From: JAUWVG01 sp964633715
GTDB taxonomy: Bacteria > Acidobacteriota > Aminicenantia > Aminicenantales > Aminicenantaceae
Assembly: GCA_964633715.1 (NCBI GenBank)
Contig: CAZWHQ010000002.1
Coordinates: 62,001 to 126,000, forward strand
Reading direction: 5' to 3'
DNA length: 64,000 bases
Positions 35,027 through 43,388 of this stretch are shown here, piece after piece. Numbering within the stretch: position 1 is the stretch's first letter; each line of letters begins with the position of its first letter. Below the pieces are notes generated by a model. That model ran no database searches. It was not told the origin of the DNA and saw only the letters and a program-made list of their open reading frames with translations. The translations under genes and the position numbers were made by a program.

Positions 35027-36605
35027 AGCTTGCTCCGATAAATGATTTAAAAAGAGGATGGGGTTTTAATGGTTTTGACTTAAATTCAGGATGGAACTGG
35101 CATCCCAAAAACCAGGGATGATCTTTCAACTCTACAATTTCTACCAGGTCATGCTCTGGATTTTTTCCTGAAATAACAAGACCTGCTGCTGATAGAATAT
35201 CTTCATAGTCCGGATTAAATTCGTATCGGTGTCTGTGCCGCTCATGGATTGTGGATTTTCCGTAAATTTTCGATGCCAAGGAGCCTTTTTTTAAGTGGCA
35301 GACATACTTTCCCAATCTCATTGTTCCGCCAATAGTTTGAATCCCCTTCAATTCTCTCCATTTAAAGAAAATATTGTGTGGGGTTTTGGGGCCGAACTCT
35401 GTGCTGTTCGCCTCTTTGAGTTTGGACTTGTTTCTTGCGTACTCAATGGTTGCACACTGCATACCTAGACAGATTCCGAAAAAGGGCACCTTTTTTGTCC
35501 GGGCAAAAGTGACAGCCGATATTTTGCCTTCAATTCCCCTGACTCCAAAACCGCCTGGAACCAGAATTCCATCCGCTTCTTTAAGGAGATCTCTAGACTT
35601 TTTCGCTTCGAGTTCTTCTGCTTCAAGCCAGGATATATTGACCTTTAAATTGTGAGCTGTTCCGGCATGGTAGAGAGCCTGGTTGAGACTGATGTAGGAA
35701 TCCTGAAGACCTGCGTATTTTCCAACTAAGGATATGTTGACCTCATCGGCCGGATTTTTCATCCGTTCGACCATGGCTTTCCATTGAGATAGATTTCTTC
35801 TTTTTTGAGGCAGGTTCAATCTTTTGAGAATAATATGGTCTAAGCGCTGTTGGGCAAAGATAAGAGGGACTTCATAGATAACCTCTACATCTTTAGCTGT
35901 AATGACCGCTTCTAAGGGAACATTTGTAAAGAGTGCGATCTTCCGCCGCAGGTCATCACTGAGAAAACGGTCCGTACGGCACAAAATAATATCCGGTTGG
36001 ATTCCGATAGCTCTTAACTCCTTGACACTGTGTTGCGTTGGCTTTGTTTTCAATTCGCCGGAGGTTGGCATATACGGGACCAGGGTGAGATGAACGAAGA
36101 GACAGTTTTCGGGTCCCTGAGACAGCCGCATCTGTCTTGTGGCTTCCAGAAAAGGCAAACCCTCGATGTCTCCAACGGTTCCACCTAGCTCGACGATGAC
36201 GACATCGTTGTCATTGGATGCTGAGAAAAATGCATTTTTTATTTCATCCGTGACATGAGGGATAACTTGAACCGTTTTCCCCAAAAAACTGCCTTTTCTC
36301 TCCTTCTTCAGTATGATTTCATAGATTTTTCCAGCGGTCCAGTTGTGGGCTTTGGATGTCTGAGTTGCCGTGAACCGCTCGTAATGTCCCAGGTCAAGAT
36401 CTGTTTCTGCTCCGTCTTCAGTGACATAGACTTCACCATGCTGGAAAGGGCTCATAGTTCCAGGATCTACATTCAAATAGGGATCAAATTTTTGGCATGT
36501 GATCTTATAACCGTGGCTTTCCAGGAGTCTTCCAATGGAGGCAGCGGCAATCCCTTTTCCAAGAGCCGACAGAACTCCTCCGGTTATAAATATAAATTTA
36601 GTCAT
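34992..36605 (-). CDS. pyrG: CTP synthase
   Basis: Makes CTP from UTP and glutamine. The 537-residue protein has an amidoligase domain (KFIFITGGVLSALGKGI, DPYLNVDPGTMSPFQHGEVYVTEDGAETDLDLGHYER) and a class I glutamine amidotransferase domain (VPGGFGVRG, FGICLGMQ with the catalytic Cys, and a C-terminal HPE). Located between kdsB, which consumes CTP, and kdsA. Overlaps kdsB by 8 nt. Confidence 0.97.
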   Translation of the reverse strand: MTKFIFITGGVLSALGKGIAAASIGRLLESHGYKITCQKFDPYLNVDPGTMSPFQHGEVYVTEDGAETDLDLGHYERFTATQTSKAHNWTAGKIYEIILKKERKGSFLGKTVQVIPHVTDEIKNAFFSASNDNDVVIVELGGTVGDIEGLPFLEATRQMRLSQGPENCLFVHLTLVPYMPTSGELKTKPTQHSVKELRAIGIQPDIILCRTDRFLSDDLRRKIALFTNVPLEAVITAKDVEVIYEVPLIFAQQRLDHIILKRLNLPQKRRNLSQWKAMVERMKNPADEVNISLVGKYAGLQDSYISLNQALYHAGTAHNLKVNISWLEAEELEAKKSRDLLKEADGILVPGGFGVRGIEGKISAVTFARTKKVPFFGICLGMQCATIEYARNKSKLKEANSTEFGPKTPHNIFFKWRELKGIQTIGGTMRLGKYVCHLKKGSLASKIYGKSTIHERHRHRYEFNPDYEDILSAAGLVISGKNPEHDLVEIVELKDHPWFLGCQFHPEFKSKPLKPHPLFKSFIGASYAYRCSHQRKN

Positions 36606-37323
36606 GTTGTTTTTTCCTCAGATAATTTTCAACCTTGATTATATCTTCAGGTGTATCAACACTCAAGATGGAATGTGGAGTGTCGACAATTTTTATCCGA
36701 TATCCATTTTCTAAGGCTCTTAACTGCTCGAGTTTCTCAGTTTTTTCAAGCCTGGTTTCTTGAAGAGACTTAAATTGCAGCAGGAATGTTTTCTGATATC
36801 CATATATACCGATATGTCTCCAGAAGTAATCCGCAGAATTAAAAGGAATGGGCGAGCGGGAAAAGTACAGCGCAAAATTTTCTTTGTCTTTAACGACTTT
36901 TACGATGTTTTGGTCTTTCATGTCAGCAACGTGATTGTTTTTAACAGCCAATGTGGCCATGTGTATCCTTTTGTCCTGTAAGGCCCTAAAAAGATCCTCG
37001 ATCATAGAGACATGGAGGAGAGGTTCATCGCCTTGGATATTGATGATAAGAGGAGAGTCCAGCTGGGCGGCAACCTCGGCTACCCGTGAAGTTCCGGAGC
37101 TGTGTGTGGAGGATGTCATGCGGACGTCGGCCCCAAATGACAAAGAGGCGTCGAAGATTCTCTGGTTATCGGTGGCGATAATGACATTTTCAAGGAATTC
37201 TGCCTGTTTTGCACGTTCATACACTCTTTGAATCATTGGTTTCCCGAGGATGTGGACGAGGGGTTTTCCAGGGAATCGCTGGGAGTCGTATCGTGCGGGG
37301 ATAATGACAGATGCGTTCCTCAA
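36598..37323 (-). CDS. kdsB: 3-deoxy-manno-octulosonate cytidylyltransferase
   Basis: Activates Kdo as CMP-Kdo for transfer to lipid A. The 241-residue protein shows IIPARYDSQRFPGKPL, IATDN, MTSSTHSSGTSRVAEVA, INIQGDEPLL, YFSRSPIPF and HIGIYGYQKTFL. All four Kdo synthesis genes are contiguous here except for the intervening pyrG. The start overlaps the bactofilin stop (ATGA). Confidence 0.95.
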   Translation of the reverse strand: MRNASVIIPARYDSQRFPGKPLVHILGKPMIQRVYERAKQAEFLENVIIATDNQRIFDASLSFGADVRMTSSTHSSGTSRVAEVAAQLDSPLIINIQGDEPLLHVSMIEDLFRALQDKRIHMATLAVKNNHVADMKDQNIVKVVKDKENFALYFSRSPIPFNSADYFWRHIGIYGYQKTFLLQFKSLQETRLEKTEKLEQLRALENGYRIKIVDTPHSILSVDTPEDIIKVENYLRKKQHD

Positions 37324-37748
37324 GATAAAAATTTCTCCTGTGTATCCGAGACATCTTGTCTAGGTTCATTGTGAGGGCTTTTTGTTTTTGACGGCGTGCT
37401 TTTGTCTGTTGTGTTGCACTGAGCCTCGAGATTGGCCCCATCATTTACAATCAGGCTGGGAGTCGTGATCGTTCCAATCACCCGTCCCTTGGGATTAATT
37501 TCTACACGTTCTTTGGCCTGGATATTTCCGCTGACTTCCCCGTTGATGATGATGACACCAATTTTGATATCGGATTCAACTTTTCCATTTTCTCCAATAA
37601 TCAGGACGGAGCTGGATTCGATATTTCCGTTAAAGTGTCCGTCAATCTGAAAGGAACCGCTGAATTTCAGAGTTCCCTCAATTTCCGTATTTTTGTCAAA
37701 AAAACCTGTAATTTTTCCACTCTCGACAATAGGATTTTTTTCTTTCAT
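37320..37748 (-). CDS. bactofilin
   Basis: The 142-residue protein has the bactofilin core: a right-handed beta-helix of short repeats (GTLKFSGSFQIDGHFNGNIESSSVLIIGENGKVESDIKIG..., GEVSGNIQAKERVEINPKGRVIGTI) flanked by polar tails; the C-terminal ~35 residues are Ser/Thr/Lys-rich and unstructured. Bactofilins polymerise into scaffolds. It overlaps parB by 4 nt. In Myxococcus xanthus bactofilins scaffold the ParABS machinery, so the linkage may be functional. Confidence 0.92.
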   Translation of the reverse strand: MKEKNPIVESGKITGFFDKNTEIEGTLKFSGSFQIDGHFNGNIESSSVLIIGENGKVESDIKIGVIIINGEVSGNIQAKERVEINPKGRVIGTITTPSLIVNDGANLEAQCNTTDKSTPSKTKSPHNEPRQDVSDTQEKFLS

Positions 37749-38593
37749 GAGTTTTCTCCTCTAGCCTTTTCGTAAATTCTCTCCAGCTCAGCGGTTGAAT
37801 AGTAGAATATTTTAACAACACCCTTTTCCATGCTTCCTGCAATAGACACTTTGGTTCCAAAGATCTTGAGGAATTCCTCTTGAAGAGCCACCAGATCAGG
37901 ATTTGATTCCTGCCTTTTCTCCTGTTCAGGCTTTTTTAAAAGTCTCTTAACAAGGTTTTCAACGGCTCTAACGGACAGATCCCTCTTGTTGATCTCCAGA
38001 GCGGTTTGGACCTGAAGGGAAGGATCTTCAATTGACAGCAGTGCCCGAGCGTGCCCCATGGACAACTTGTCTTCTGCCAGCATATTTTGAACTCTTTGAG
38101 GAAGCTTGAGCAGGCGGACATAATTGGACACCGATGCCCTGTCTTTGCCGACTTTATTGGCCACCTGCTCCTGTGTCAGATGCAGATCTTGCGTCATTTT
38201 TTGATAGGCGGATGCAATATCCAGAGGATTGAGGTCTTCCCTCTGGAGATTCTCGACAAGCGCTGCTTCTATCTGTTGTTCTTTGGTCATTTGGCGAATG
38301 ATTGCTGGTACAGTTTTGAGCCCGATCTTTTGAGCAGCGCGCCAGCGTCTTTCTCCAACAATGATCGTAAAGTTGTCTCCGTTGGGCACAACAATTATGG
38401 GCTGGAGAATCCCTGTTTCCTTTATCGATTGTGCCAGTTCGGCCATGGATGCTGAATCAAATTTTGTTCTGGGCTGATGAGGATTGGGTTTGAGTTTGTT
38501 CATTTCCAGTTCAACATATCGATCTTCGTTTAAGATTCCATATTCTTCTGATAAAAACGCTTTTAATCCCTTTCCAAGTGCTTGTTTTTTCAT
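37745..38593 (-). CDS. parB: chromosome-partitioning protein ParB
   Basis: CTP-dependent DNA clamp that loads at parS. The 282-residue protein has the N-terminal KQALGKGLKAFL, the CTP-binding region (NPHQPRTKFD, IIVGERRWRAAQKIG with the GERRxRA motif), the ENLQREDLNPLDIASAYQ segment and a helix-turn-helix with LTQEQVANKVGKDRASVSNYVRLLKLP. A C-terminal dimerisation domain follows a charged linker. ATGA overlaps on both sides bind it to parA and the bactofilin gene. Confidence 0.96.
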   Translation of the reverse strand: MKKQALGKGLKAFLSEEYGILNEDRYVELEMNKLKPNPHQPRTKFDSASMAELAQSIKETGILQPIIVVPNGDNFTIIVGERRWRAAQKIGLKTVPAIIRQMTKEQQIEAALVENLQREDLNPLDIASAYQKMTQDLHLTQEQVANKVGKDRASVSNYVRLLKLPQRVQNMLAEDKLSMGHARALLSIEDPSLQVQTALEINKRDLSVRAVENLVKRLLKKPEQEKRQESNPDLVALQEEFLKIFGTKVSIAGSMEKGVVKIFYYSTAELERIYEKARGENS

Positions 38594-39372
38594 TTCTTAA
38601 GAAACTCCTTGGCAAATTCGAGATAAGACAGAGCCCCTTTTGACTTAGCCGCATAAAGCATTATGGGTTTTCCAAAACTTGGTGCTTCGGCAAGTTTAAC
38701 TGTCCTTGGAATAATGACTTCATAGACGATGCTTTTTAGTGAGGCTTGAATTTCCTGGGCTACCTGTTTTGACAGATTAGTCCGCTCATCATACATTGTC
38801 AGCAGAATGCCTTTTATCGATAAAGAAGGATTGAGGTAGATGCGCACTTCATCCAGAGTATGAAGAAGATCAGGCATCCCTTCCATACTGAAGAATTCTG
38901 TCTGGACTGGAATGAGAATGGACTCCGCTGCGGTGAGAGCATTGATGGTTAAAAAGCTTAATGAGGGGGGGCAATCGATGAAGATATAGTGGAAATTCTT
39001 TTTTTCCGGCCTAATTGCTTCTCTTAGTCTGGTTTCCCTGTCCTTTTCGTCATATATTTCGGCTTCGAATCCAATCAATTCTGGAGAACTTGGACAGATG
39101 AAAAATCCATCGATATCTGTGGGCAGAATATGTTCTGACAGAGAACCTCTATTCATGAGAGGAGGATAAATGCCTTTATTTTCCTCTTTTTTTTTACCCA
39201 ATCCCATGGTTGCCATACCCTGAGGATCAAAATCTATGAGCAAAACTTTTTTTTTATTCAATGCGAGAGATGCCGAGAGGTTAACGGCGGTGGTTGTTTT
39301 CCCTACGCCCCCTTTCTGATTGGCGATGGCGATGACCGTGTGTCTCGAGGCTCTGTGTTCCACGTGAAACAT
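38590..39372 (-). CDS. parA: chromosome-partitioning ATPase ParA (Soj)
   Basis: MinD/ParA ATPase of 260 residues with deviant Walker A ANQKGGVGKTTTAVNLSA, Walker A' LLIDFDPQGMAT and Walker B YIFIDCPPSLSFLTINAL. The N-terminus reads MFHVEH because a parS site overlaps the first codons (39356-39371). No ribosome binding site is visible. The gene follows mnmG after 99 nt, as near many replication origins, and is the first gene of the parA-parB-bactofilin-Kdo run. Confidence 0.96.
   Translation of the reverse strand: MFHVEHRASRHTVIAIANQKGGVGKTTTAVNLSASLALNKKKVLLIDFDPQGMATMGLGKKKEENKGIYPPLMNRGSLSEHILPTDIDGFFICPSSPELIGFEAEIYDEKDRETRLREAIRPEKKNFHYIFIDCPPSLSFLTINALTAAESILIPVQTEFFSMEGMPDLLHTLDEVRIYLNPSLSIKGILLTMYDERTNLSKQVAQEIQASLKSIVYEVIIPRTVKLAEAPSFGKPIMLYAAKSKGALSYLEFAKEFLKK
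39356..39371. promoter_or_regulatory. parS centromere site
   Basis: TGTTCCACGTGAAACA matches the 16-bp parS consensus TGTTTCACGTGAAACA at 15 of 16 positions. It lies within the first six codons of parA. Confidence 0.9.
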
Positions 39373-39406
39373 TTTAAACGAATACTTGCCGTTTAATCAA
39401 GGAAGC

Positions 39407-39470
39407 AATTCCATTTCCATGATTTCTTATCACTTTTTGAACTCGTTCCTAAAATCCCCGAAATGGAATT
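39407..39470. repeat. 11-bp inverted repeat between mnmG and parA
   Basis: AATTCCATTTC (39407-39417) and GAAATGGAATT (39460-39470) are perfect complements 42 nt apart, filling most of the 99-nt gap. It may be an operator for divergent or read-through control, or a long-loop terminator. There is no T-run. Confidence 0.5.
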
Positions 39471-39471
39471 T

Positions 39472-41310
39472 TTAATTTGAGTTAGAACTTTTTTTCTTCT
39501 GAAGGAGCTTGATGTGAATGTGTAGGTTTAAAATTGCGGCGGGAGTCATGCCTGGGATCTTTTTTGCGTCTCCGATCGTTTTCGGGCGTACGTGCGAAAG
39601 GTTTTCGACAACTTCTCGGGTAAATCCAGAAATGTCCTCAAAATGAATGTCTTTGGGGATTTTTTCTCGATTTATCTTGCTGAATCTGGCGATCTCCCGT
39701 TCTTGCTTTTTTATGTAGCCTTCATATTTGATTTCTGATTCGATATAACGGACTTCTTCTTGAGTCGGCAAGAAGTTCAAATCCATCTGATTTGTCATGT
39801 CTTGAAACAGTACATGAGGCTTTTTCAATTCGTCTTTTAGAAATATTGTCTCATGGTTTTTGCTTTGGGTCTTCTTTTCCTCGAGGCAAGTCATAACTTT
39901 TAAGATTCGCTCTTGTTTTTTTCTGTATTCTGAAAACGTCTCTTCTTCTATCAAACCAAGATCCCGGCCGTAGGGCATCAGTCTTTTATCGGCATTGTCG
40001 ATCCTGAGCTGAAGCCTATGTTCGGCTCTAGAAGTAAAAAGCCGATACGGTTCTTTCACTCCCTGGGATATCAGGTCGTCAATGAGAACAGCAATATAGG
40101 CTTCATTCCTGCCCAAAATCATGGTTTTTTCCCCTAAGATCTTTTGGGCGGCATTGATTCCTGCCATTAGGCCTTGTGCGGCGGCCTCTTCATACCCAGA
40201 TGTACCGTTTATTTGTCCGGCAAGATAGAGGTTTGCGACAGGATGGGTCTCCAATGTCCTTGTGAGAATCGTGGAGTCGACGGCATCATATTCGATTCCA
40301 TAGGCCGGACGGAGAATTTTGGCCAAATCGAGCCCAGGGATACTTTGTAGGATTATATTTTGTGTTTCCAGGGGCAGGCTGGAGGAAAGCCCATTGACAT
40401 AGACTTCTGGTGTCTCCAGCCCTTCAGGTTCGAGAAAAAACTGGTGGCGGCTGTGATGGGGAAACTTGACGACTTTATCCTCTATGGAGGGGCAGTACCG
40501 CGGACCAATCCCCGTGATAATGCCGCTAAAGAGAGGTGATTTGTCCAGATTGTTGTGGATCACTTCATGTGTTTTGGCGTTGGTGTATCCGATAAAACAA
40601 AGAACTTTGTTCTTCAGCTTTTTTTTTGTCCGAAAAGAAAAAGGGACAGGATCTCGGTCTCCAGACTGAGGTTTAAAGACGTCCCAATCGATGGTGTCCT
40701 TTTGGAGCCGCATGGGAGTGCCTGTTTTGAGTCGAAATAATCGGAGGCCCATCTTACCTAAGCTATGGCTCAACTCATGAGAGGCCGGCTCTCCGTCTCT
40801 TCCAGCCGAGTGGTGCTCCAGGCCAATATGAATAAGTCCATTGAGGAATGTTCCGGGTGTAAGAATAACGGCTTTCCCAAGCAGTTTTTCTCCTGTATGG
40901 ATTTTGACACCAGAAGCGGAGGTCCCATTTTTGAGAATCTGTGTCACCATCCCTTGGACAAGGTGGAGTTTAGGTAAGGACCTGAGGAATTTTGTCATGT
41001 CTTTTCTATAGAACGCCTTATCGGATTGGGCTCGGGGAGCCTGGACTGCACCGCCACGACTGCTGTTGAGAAGCCGGAATTGAATTCCCGTTTTATCGGC
41101 TTGGAATCCCATAATTCCACCTAGAGCGTCGATTTCTCTTACAAGGTGCCCTTTTGCCAAACCTCCGATAGCCGGATTACAGGGCATTTGGGCAATCTTG
41201 TTTACATCTGCAGTTATCAGACAGGTTTCCAAACCCAGTTTGCTGGTGGCATGAGCTGCCTCACAGCCAGCATGCCCGGCTCCTATGACGATGACGTCAC
41301 AATCTTTCAT
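39472..41310 (-). CDS. mnmG: tRNA uridine-5-carboxymethylaminomethyl modification enzyme MnmG (GidA)
   Basis: FAD enzyme that with MnmE modifies U34 of several tRNAs. The 612-residue protein has the FAD loop VIVIGAGHAGCEAA, CNPAIGGLAKGHLVREIDALGG, the LNSSRGGAVQAPRAQ region, PTQ-type and TSRAEHRLQLRIDNAD motifs and the C-terminal helical MnmE-binding domain. The ATG at 41310 overlaps the mnmE stop (ATGA); an in-frame TTG further up is unlikely. Confidence 0.97.
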   Translation of the reverse strand: MKDCDVIVIGAGHAGCEAAHATSKLGLETCLITADVNKIAQMPCNPAIGGLAKGHLVREIDALGGIMGFQADKTGIQFRLLNSSRGGAVQAPRAQSDKAFYRKDMTKFLRSLPKLHLVQGMVTQILKNGTSASGVKIHTGEKLLGKAVILTPGTFLNGLIHIGLEHHSAGRDGEPASHELSHSLGKMGLRLFRLKTGTPMRLQKDTIDWDVFKPQSGDRDPVPFSFRTKKKLKNKVLCFIGYTNAKTHEVIHNNLDKSPLFSGIITGIGPRYCPSIEDKVVKFPHHSRHQFFLEPEGLETPEVYVNGLSSSLPLETQNIILQSIPGLDLAKILRPAYGIEYDAVDSTILTRTLETHPVANLYLAGQINGTSGYEEAAAQGLMAGINAAQKILGEKTMILGRNEAYIAVLIDDLISQGVKEPYRLFTSRAEHRLQLRIDNADKRLMPYGRDLGLIEEETFSEYRKKQERILKVMTCLEEKKTQSKNHETIFLKDELKKPHVLFQDMTNQMDLNFLPTQEEVRYIESEIKYEGYIKKQEREIARFSKINREKIPKDIHFEDISGFTREVVENLSHVRPKTIGDAKKIPGMTPAAILNLHIHIKLLQKKKSSNSN

Positions 41311-42674
41311 TTTCCCACACAAAAGCGGCTGAAGATTTCTTTTAAAATTTCGTCATTTCGGATTTCTCCAGTAAGCTCTCCGAGAAGAGACACGCCCCTC
41401 CGTATCTCTTCGACGTAAAGCTCTTCAGAGTATCCATCTAGCAAAAGTTTTCTCCCTTGCTTTAGAGCAGAACAAATGCTTTCCAGCAGCAGTTTCTGTC
41501 GGAGGTGGAGGATGACCTCCTCGGATTTACCTGTTGAGGGGACAAATTTCTTTCTCATGAGGTCCTTGAGAACAGTAATATTTTTCCCTGTCAGCGCTGA
41601 AATTTCTAGGGAAGTAAGTTTAGGATGTCCTTTTTTGAAAAGCTCCACATCTGTTTTTTTTTGGAGATCGGATTTGTTGAACAGGAGGATGATATTTTTT
41701 TCTTTGAATTTATAGATCAGGCGCATATCTTCTTTTGTCTGCGCTTTTGATGCATCCAGGAGAAGCAGAATTCCGTCGGCCTCGAGAGCCAATCTTTTGC
41801 CTCTTTTGATCCCCTCTAGTTCAATTGGTTGGTTGGTATTATCCAGGCCTGCCATATCTGTGAGGGTGAAGACAGAATCCTTGATGTGAATTTTTTCCTG
41901 GAGATAATCTCTGGTTGTGCCGGGAAAAGGAGTCACGATGGATCGCTCTCTTTCCAGCAAGGTATTGAAGAGAGTGGACTTTCCAACATTTGCCCGACCG
42001 GCCAGAACTACGGTTAAACCTTCAGCCAACGTTTTCCCCAATTTGTAGCTTTCAGCTAGGCTCAGGATTGAATGAATGGTCCTGTTTAGAGATTTTGTGA
42101 TGGATTCTGGAGAGATTTTTAGGTTTTCTTCAGGGAACTCCAGGCTGGCTTCAATTTGACAGAGCATTTCAATGATTTGCTTCCTCAATGATAAAAGTTT
42201 CTGTGAAAGTTGGCCTTCGAGTTGGTGGAAAGAGATTTTTGCCTGTTTCATAGAGTTGGCATGGATAATATCATGGACAGCTTCTGCTTGAAGAATATCG
42301 ATCCTGCCGTTTAAATAGGCGCGAAGAGTGAACTCTCCTGGATCGGAATGTCTAGCTCCGGCCTTGATTCCGAGGCGTACGACCTCTTCCAAAACTACGG
42401 GGCTTCCATGACAGCTGATTTCAATTACATCTTCCCGCGTGTATGTCCGTGGAGACGGGAAAAAAATTAAGAAGGCCTCCTCGAACATTTCATTTTTGTA
42501 AAAATCATAGATATTTCCTAGGTGCGCTTGTCGCGGCAGAAACGTTTGTGTTTTTCTCTTTGGCCTAAAGATTTGTTTTGCAATGTTTAATGCTTCTGCT
42601 CCGCTTAACCGGACAACGCCCAACCCCCCATAGCCAAGAGGAGTAGATATGGCAATGATCGTATCTTCTTGCAT
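41307..42674 (-). CDS. mnmE: tRNA modification GTPase MnmE (TrmE)
   Basis: The 455-residue protein has the N-terminal tetrahydrofolate-binding domain (DTIIAISTPLGYGGLGVVRLSG), a G domain inserted in a helical domain (P-loop AGRANVGKSTLFN, G3 DMAGL, G4 NKSD) and the C-terminal FCVGK motif with the essential Cys. It precedes and overlaps mnmG. A 9-bp hairpin separates it from jag. Confidence 0.97.
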   Translation of the reverse strand: MQEDTIIAISTPLGYGGLGVVRLSGAEALNIAKQIFRPKRKTQTFLPRQAHLGNIYDFYKNEMFEEAFLIFFPSPRTYTREDVIEISCHGSPVVLEEVVRLGIKAGARHSDPGEFTLRAYLNGRIDILQAEAVHDIIHANSMKQAKISFHQLEGQLSQKLLSLRKQIIEMLCQIEASLEFPEENLKISPESITKSLNRTIHSILSLAESYKLGKTLAEGLTVVLAGRANVGKSTLFNTLLERERSIVTPFPGTTRDYLQEKIHIKDSVFTLTDMAGLDNTNQPIELEGIKRGKRLALEADGILLLLDASKAQTKEDMRLIYKFKEKNIILLFNKSDLQKKTDVELFKKGHPKLTSLEISALTGKNITVLKDLMRKKFVPSTGKSEEVILHLRQKLLLESICSALKQGRKLLLDGYSEELYVEEIRRGVSLLGELTGEIRNDEILKEIFSRFCVGK

Positions 42675-42735
42675 CTCTGCTATTTTAAAGTGAAGGAGCC
42701 GCGTAGTAAAGAGTGTTACTTAAGGAAAATAAGGG

Positions 42736-42760
42736 AGTAAAACAAAGAACGTGTTTTACT
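42736..42760 (-). terminator. hairpin at the end of jag
   Basis: On the minus strand AGTAAAACA-CGTTCTT-TGTTTTACT forms a 9-bp stem that includes the jag stop codon and is followed by CCCTTATTTT. It may be a weak terminator or attenuator between jag and mnmE. Confidence 0.4.
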
Positions 42761-43388
42761 TCTTGTCTTCCTGTGAAGTGAGGATGGTCATTTTTTTTAA
42801 AAAGCCTTCTCCAATGCTTTCACTTGTAATTCCTGGCATCTGATTGGCTGCAATATGGATGATGCGCCGTTCGTAGGGATTCATGAAGTCGAGAGTCTCT
42901 GGCCTGCCTGATTCTTGGACACGTCGGGCGACAGCCTGTGCCTGCTCTCTCAAAGCCTGCTCCTTTTTCTTTCTATAGAAGTCACAGTCTGTTTGGACTT
43001 TTTGTGTTGAGATTTTGTTTAAGATGTGTTGGAGAGCCAGGAGGAGGGCTCCATCTTTGTGAAGAAGAAGAGACTTGTCTGGACCCTCAAAAATAATGTA
43101 AAGCATCTCGTTTCTGTTCTGGGAGTGGTAGCGGATATCGATGGGGTATTTTTGGAGAATGTCATCGAGAAACTTGAGAACCGGAGGTTTGTCAGAGGCC
43201 GTTTTTTCCCAAGCCCGGATGACCACTTCCTTGGTCTTGATTCCAAATAGTTTTGTCTTTTCTGTCACAATCTCATAATTAAATTTTGACCGCTGGAGCT
43301 TGAGTGTGTGCTCGGCAAGACTGATGGCGTCTTCCAGGTTTCTTCCCTTAAACTCTTGCTGAAAATCTTTACTTTCTTCGTTTTCCAT
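42756..43388 (-). CDS. jag: Jag/SpoIIIJ-associated RNA-binding protein (KH-R3H)
   Basis: The 210-residue protein has a Jag-N domain (GRNLEDAISLAEHTLKLQRSKFNYEIVTEKTKLFGIKTKEVVI), a KH-like central region (PDKSLLLHKDGALLLALQHILNK) and an R3H domain (MNPYERRIIHIAANQMPGITSESIGEG). The family links the YidC insertase to RNA and cell envelope control. It overlaps the yidC 3' end by 20 nt, the standard order. Confidence 0.92.
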   Translation of the reverse strand: MENEESKDFQQEFKGRNLEDAISLAEHTLKLQRSKFNYEIVTEKTKLFGIKTKEVVIRAWEKTASDKPPVLKFLDDILQKYPIDIRYHSQNRNEMLYIIFEGPDKSLLLHKDGALLLALQHILNKISTQKVQTDCDFYRKKKEQALREQAQAVARRVQESGRPETLDFMNPYERRIIHIAANQMPGITSESIGEGFLKKMTILTSQEDKK

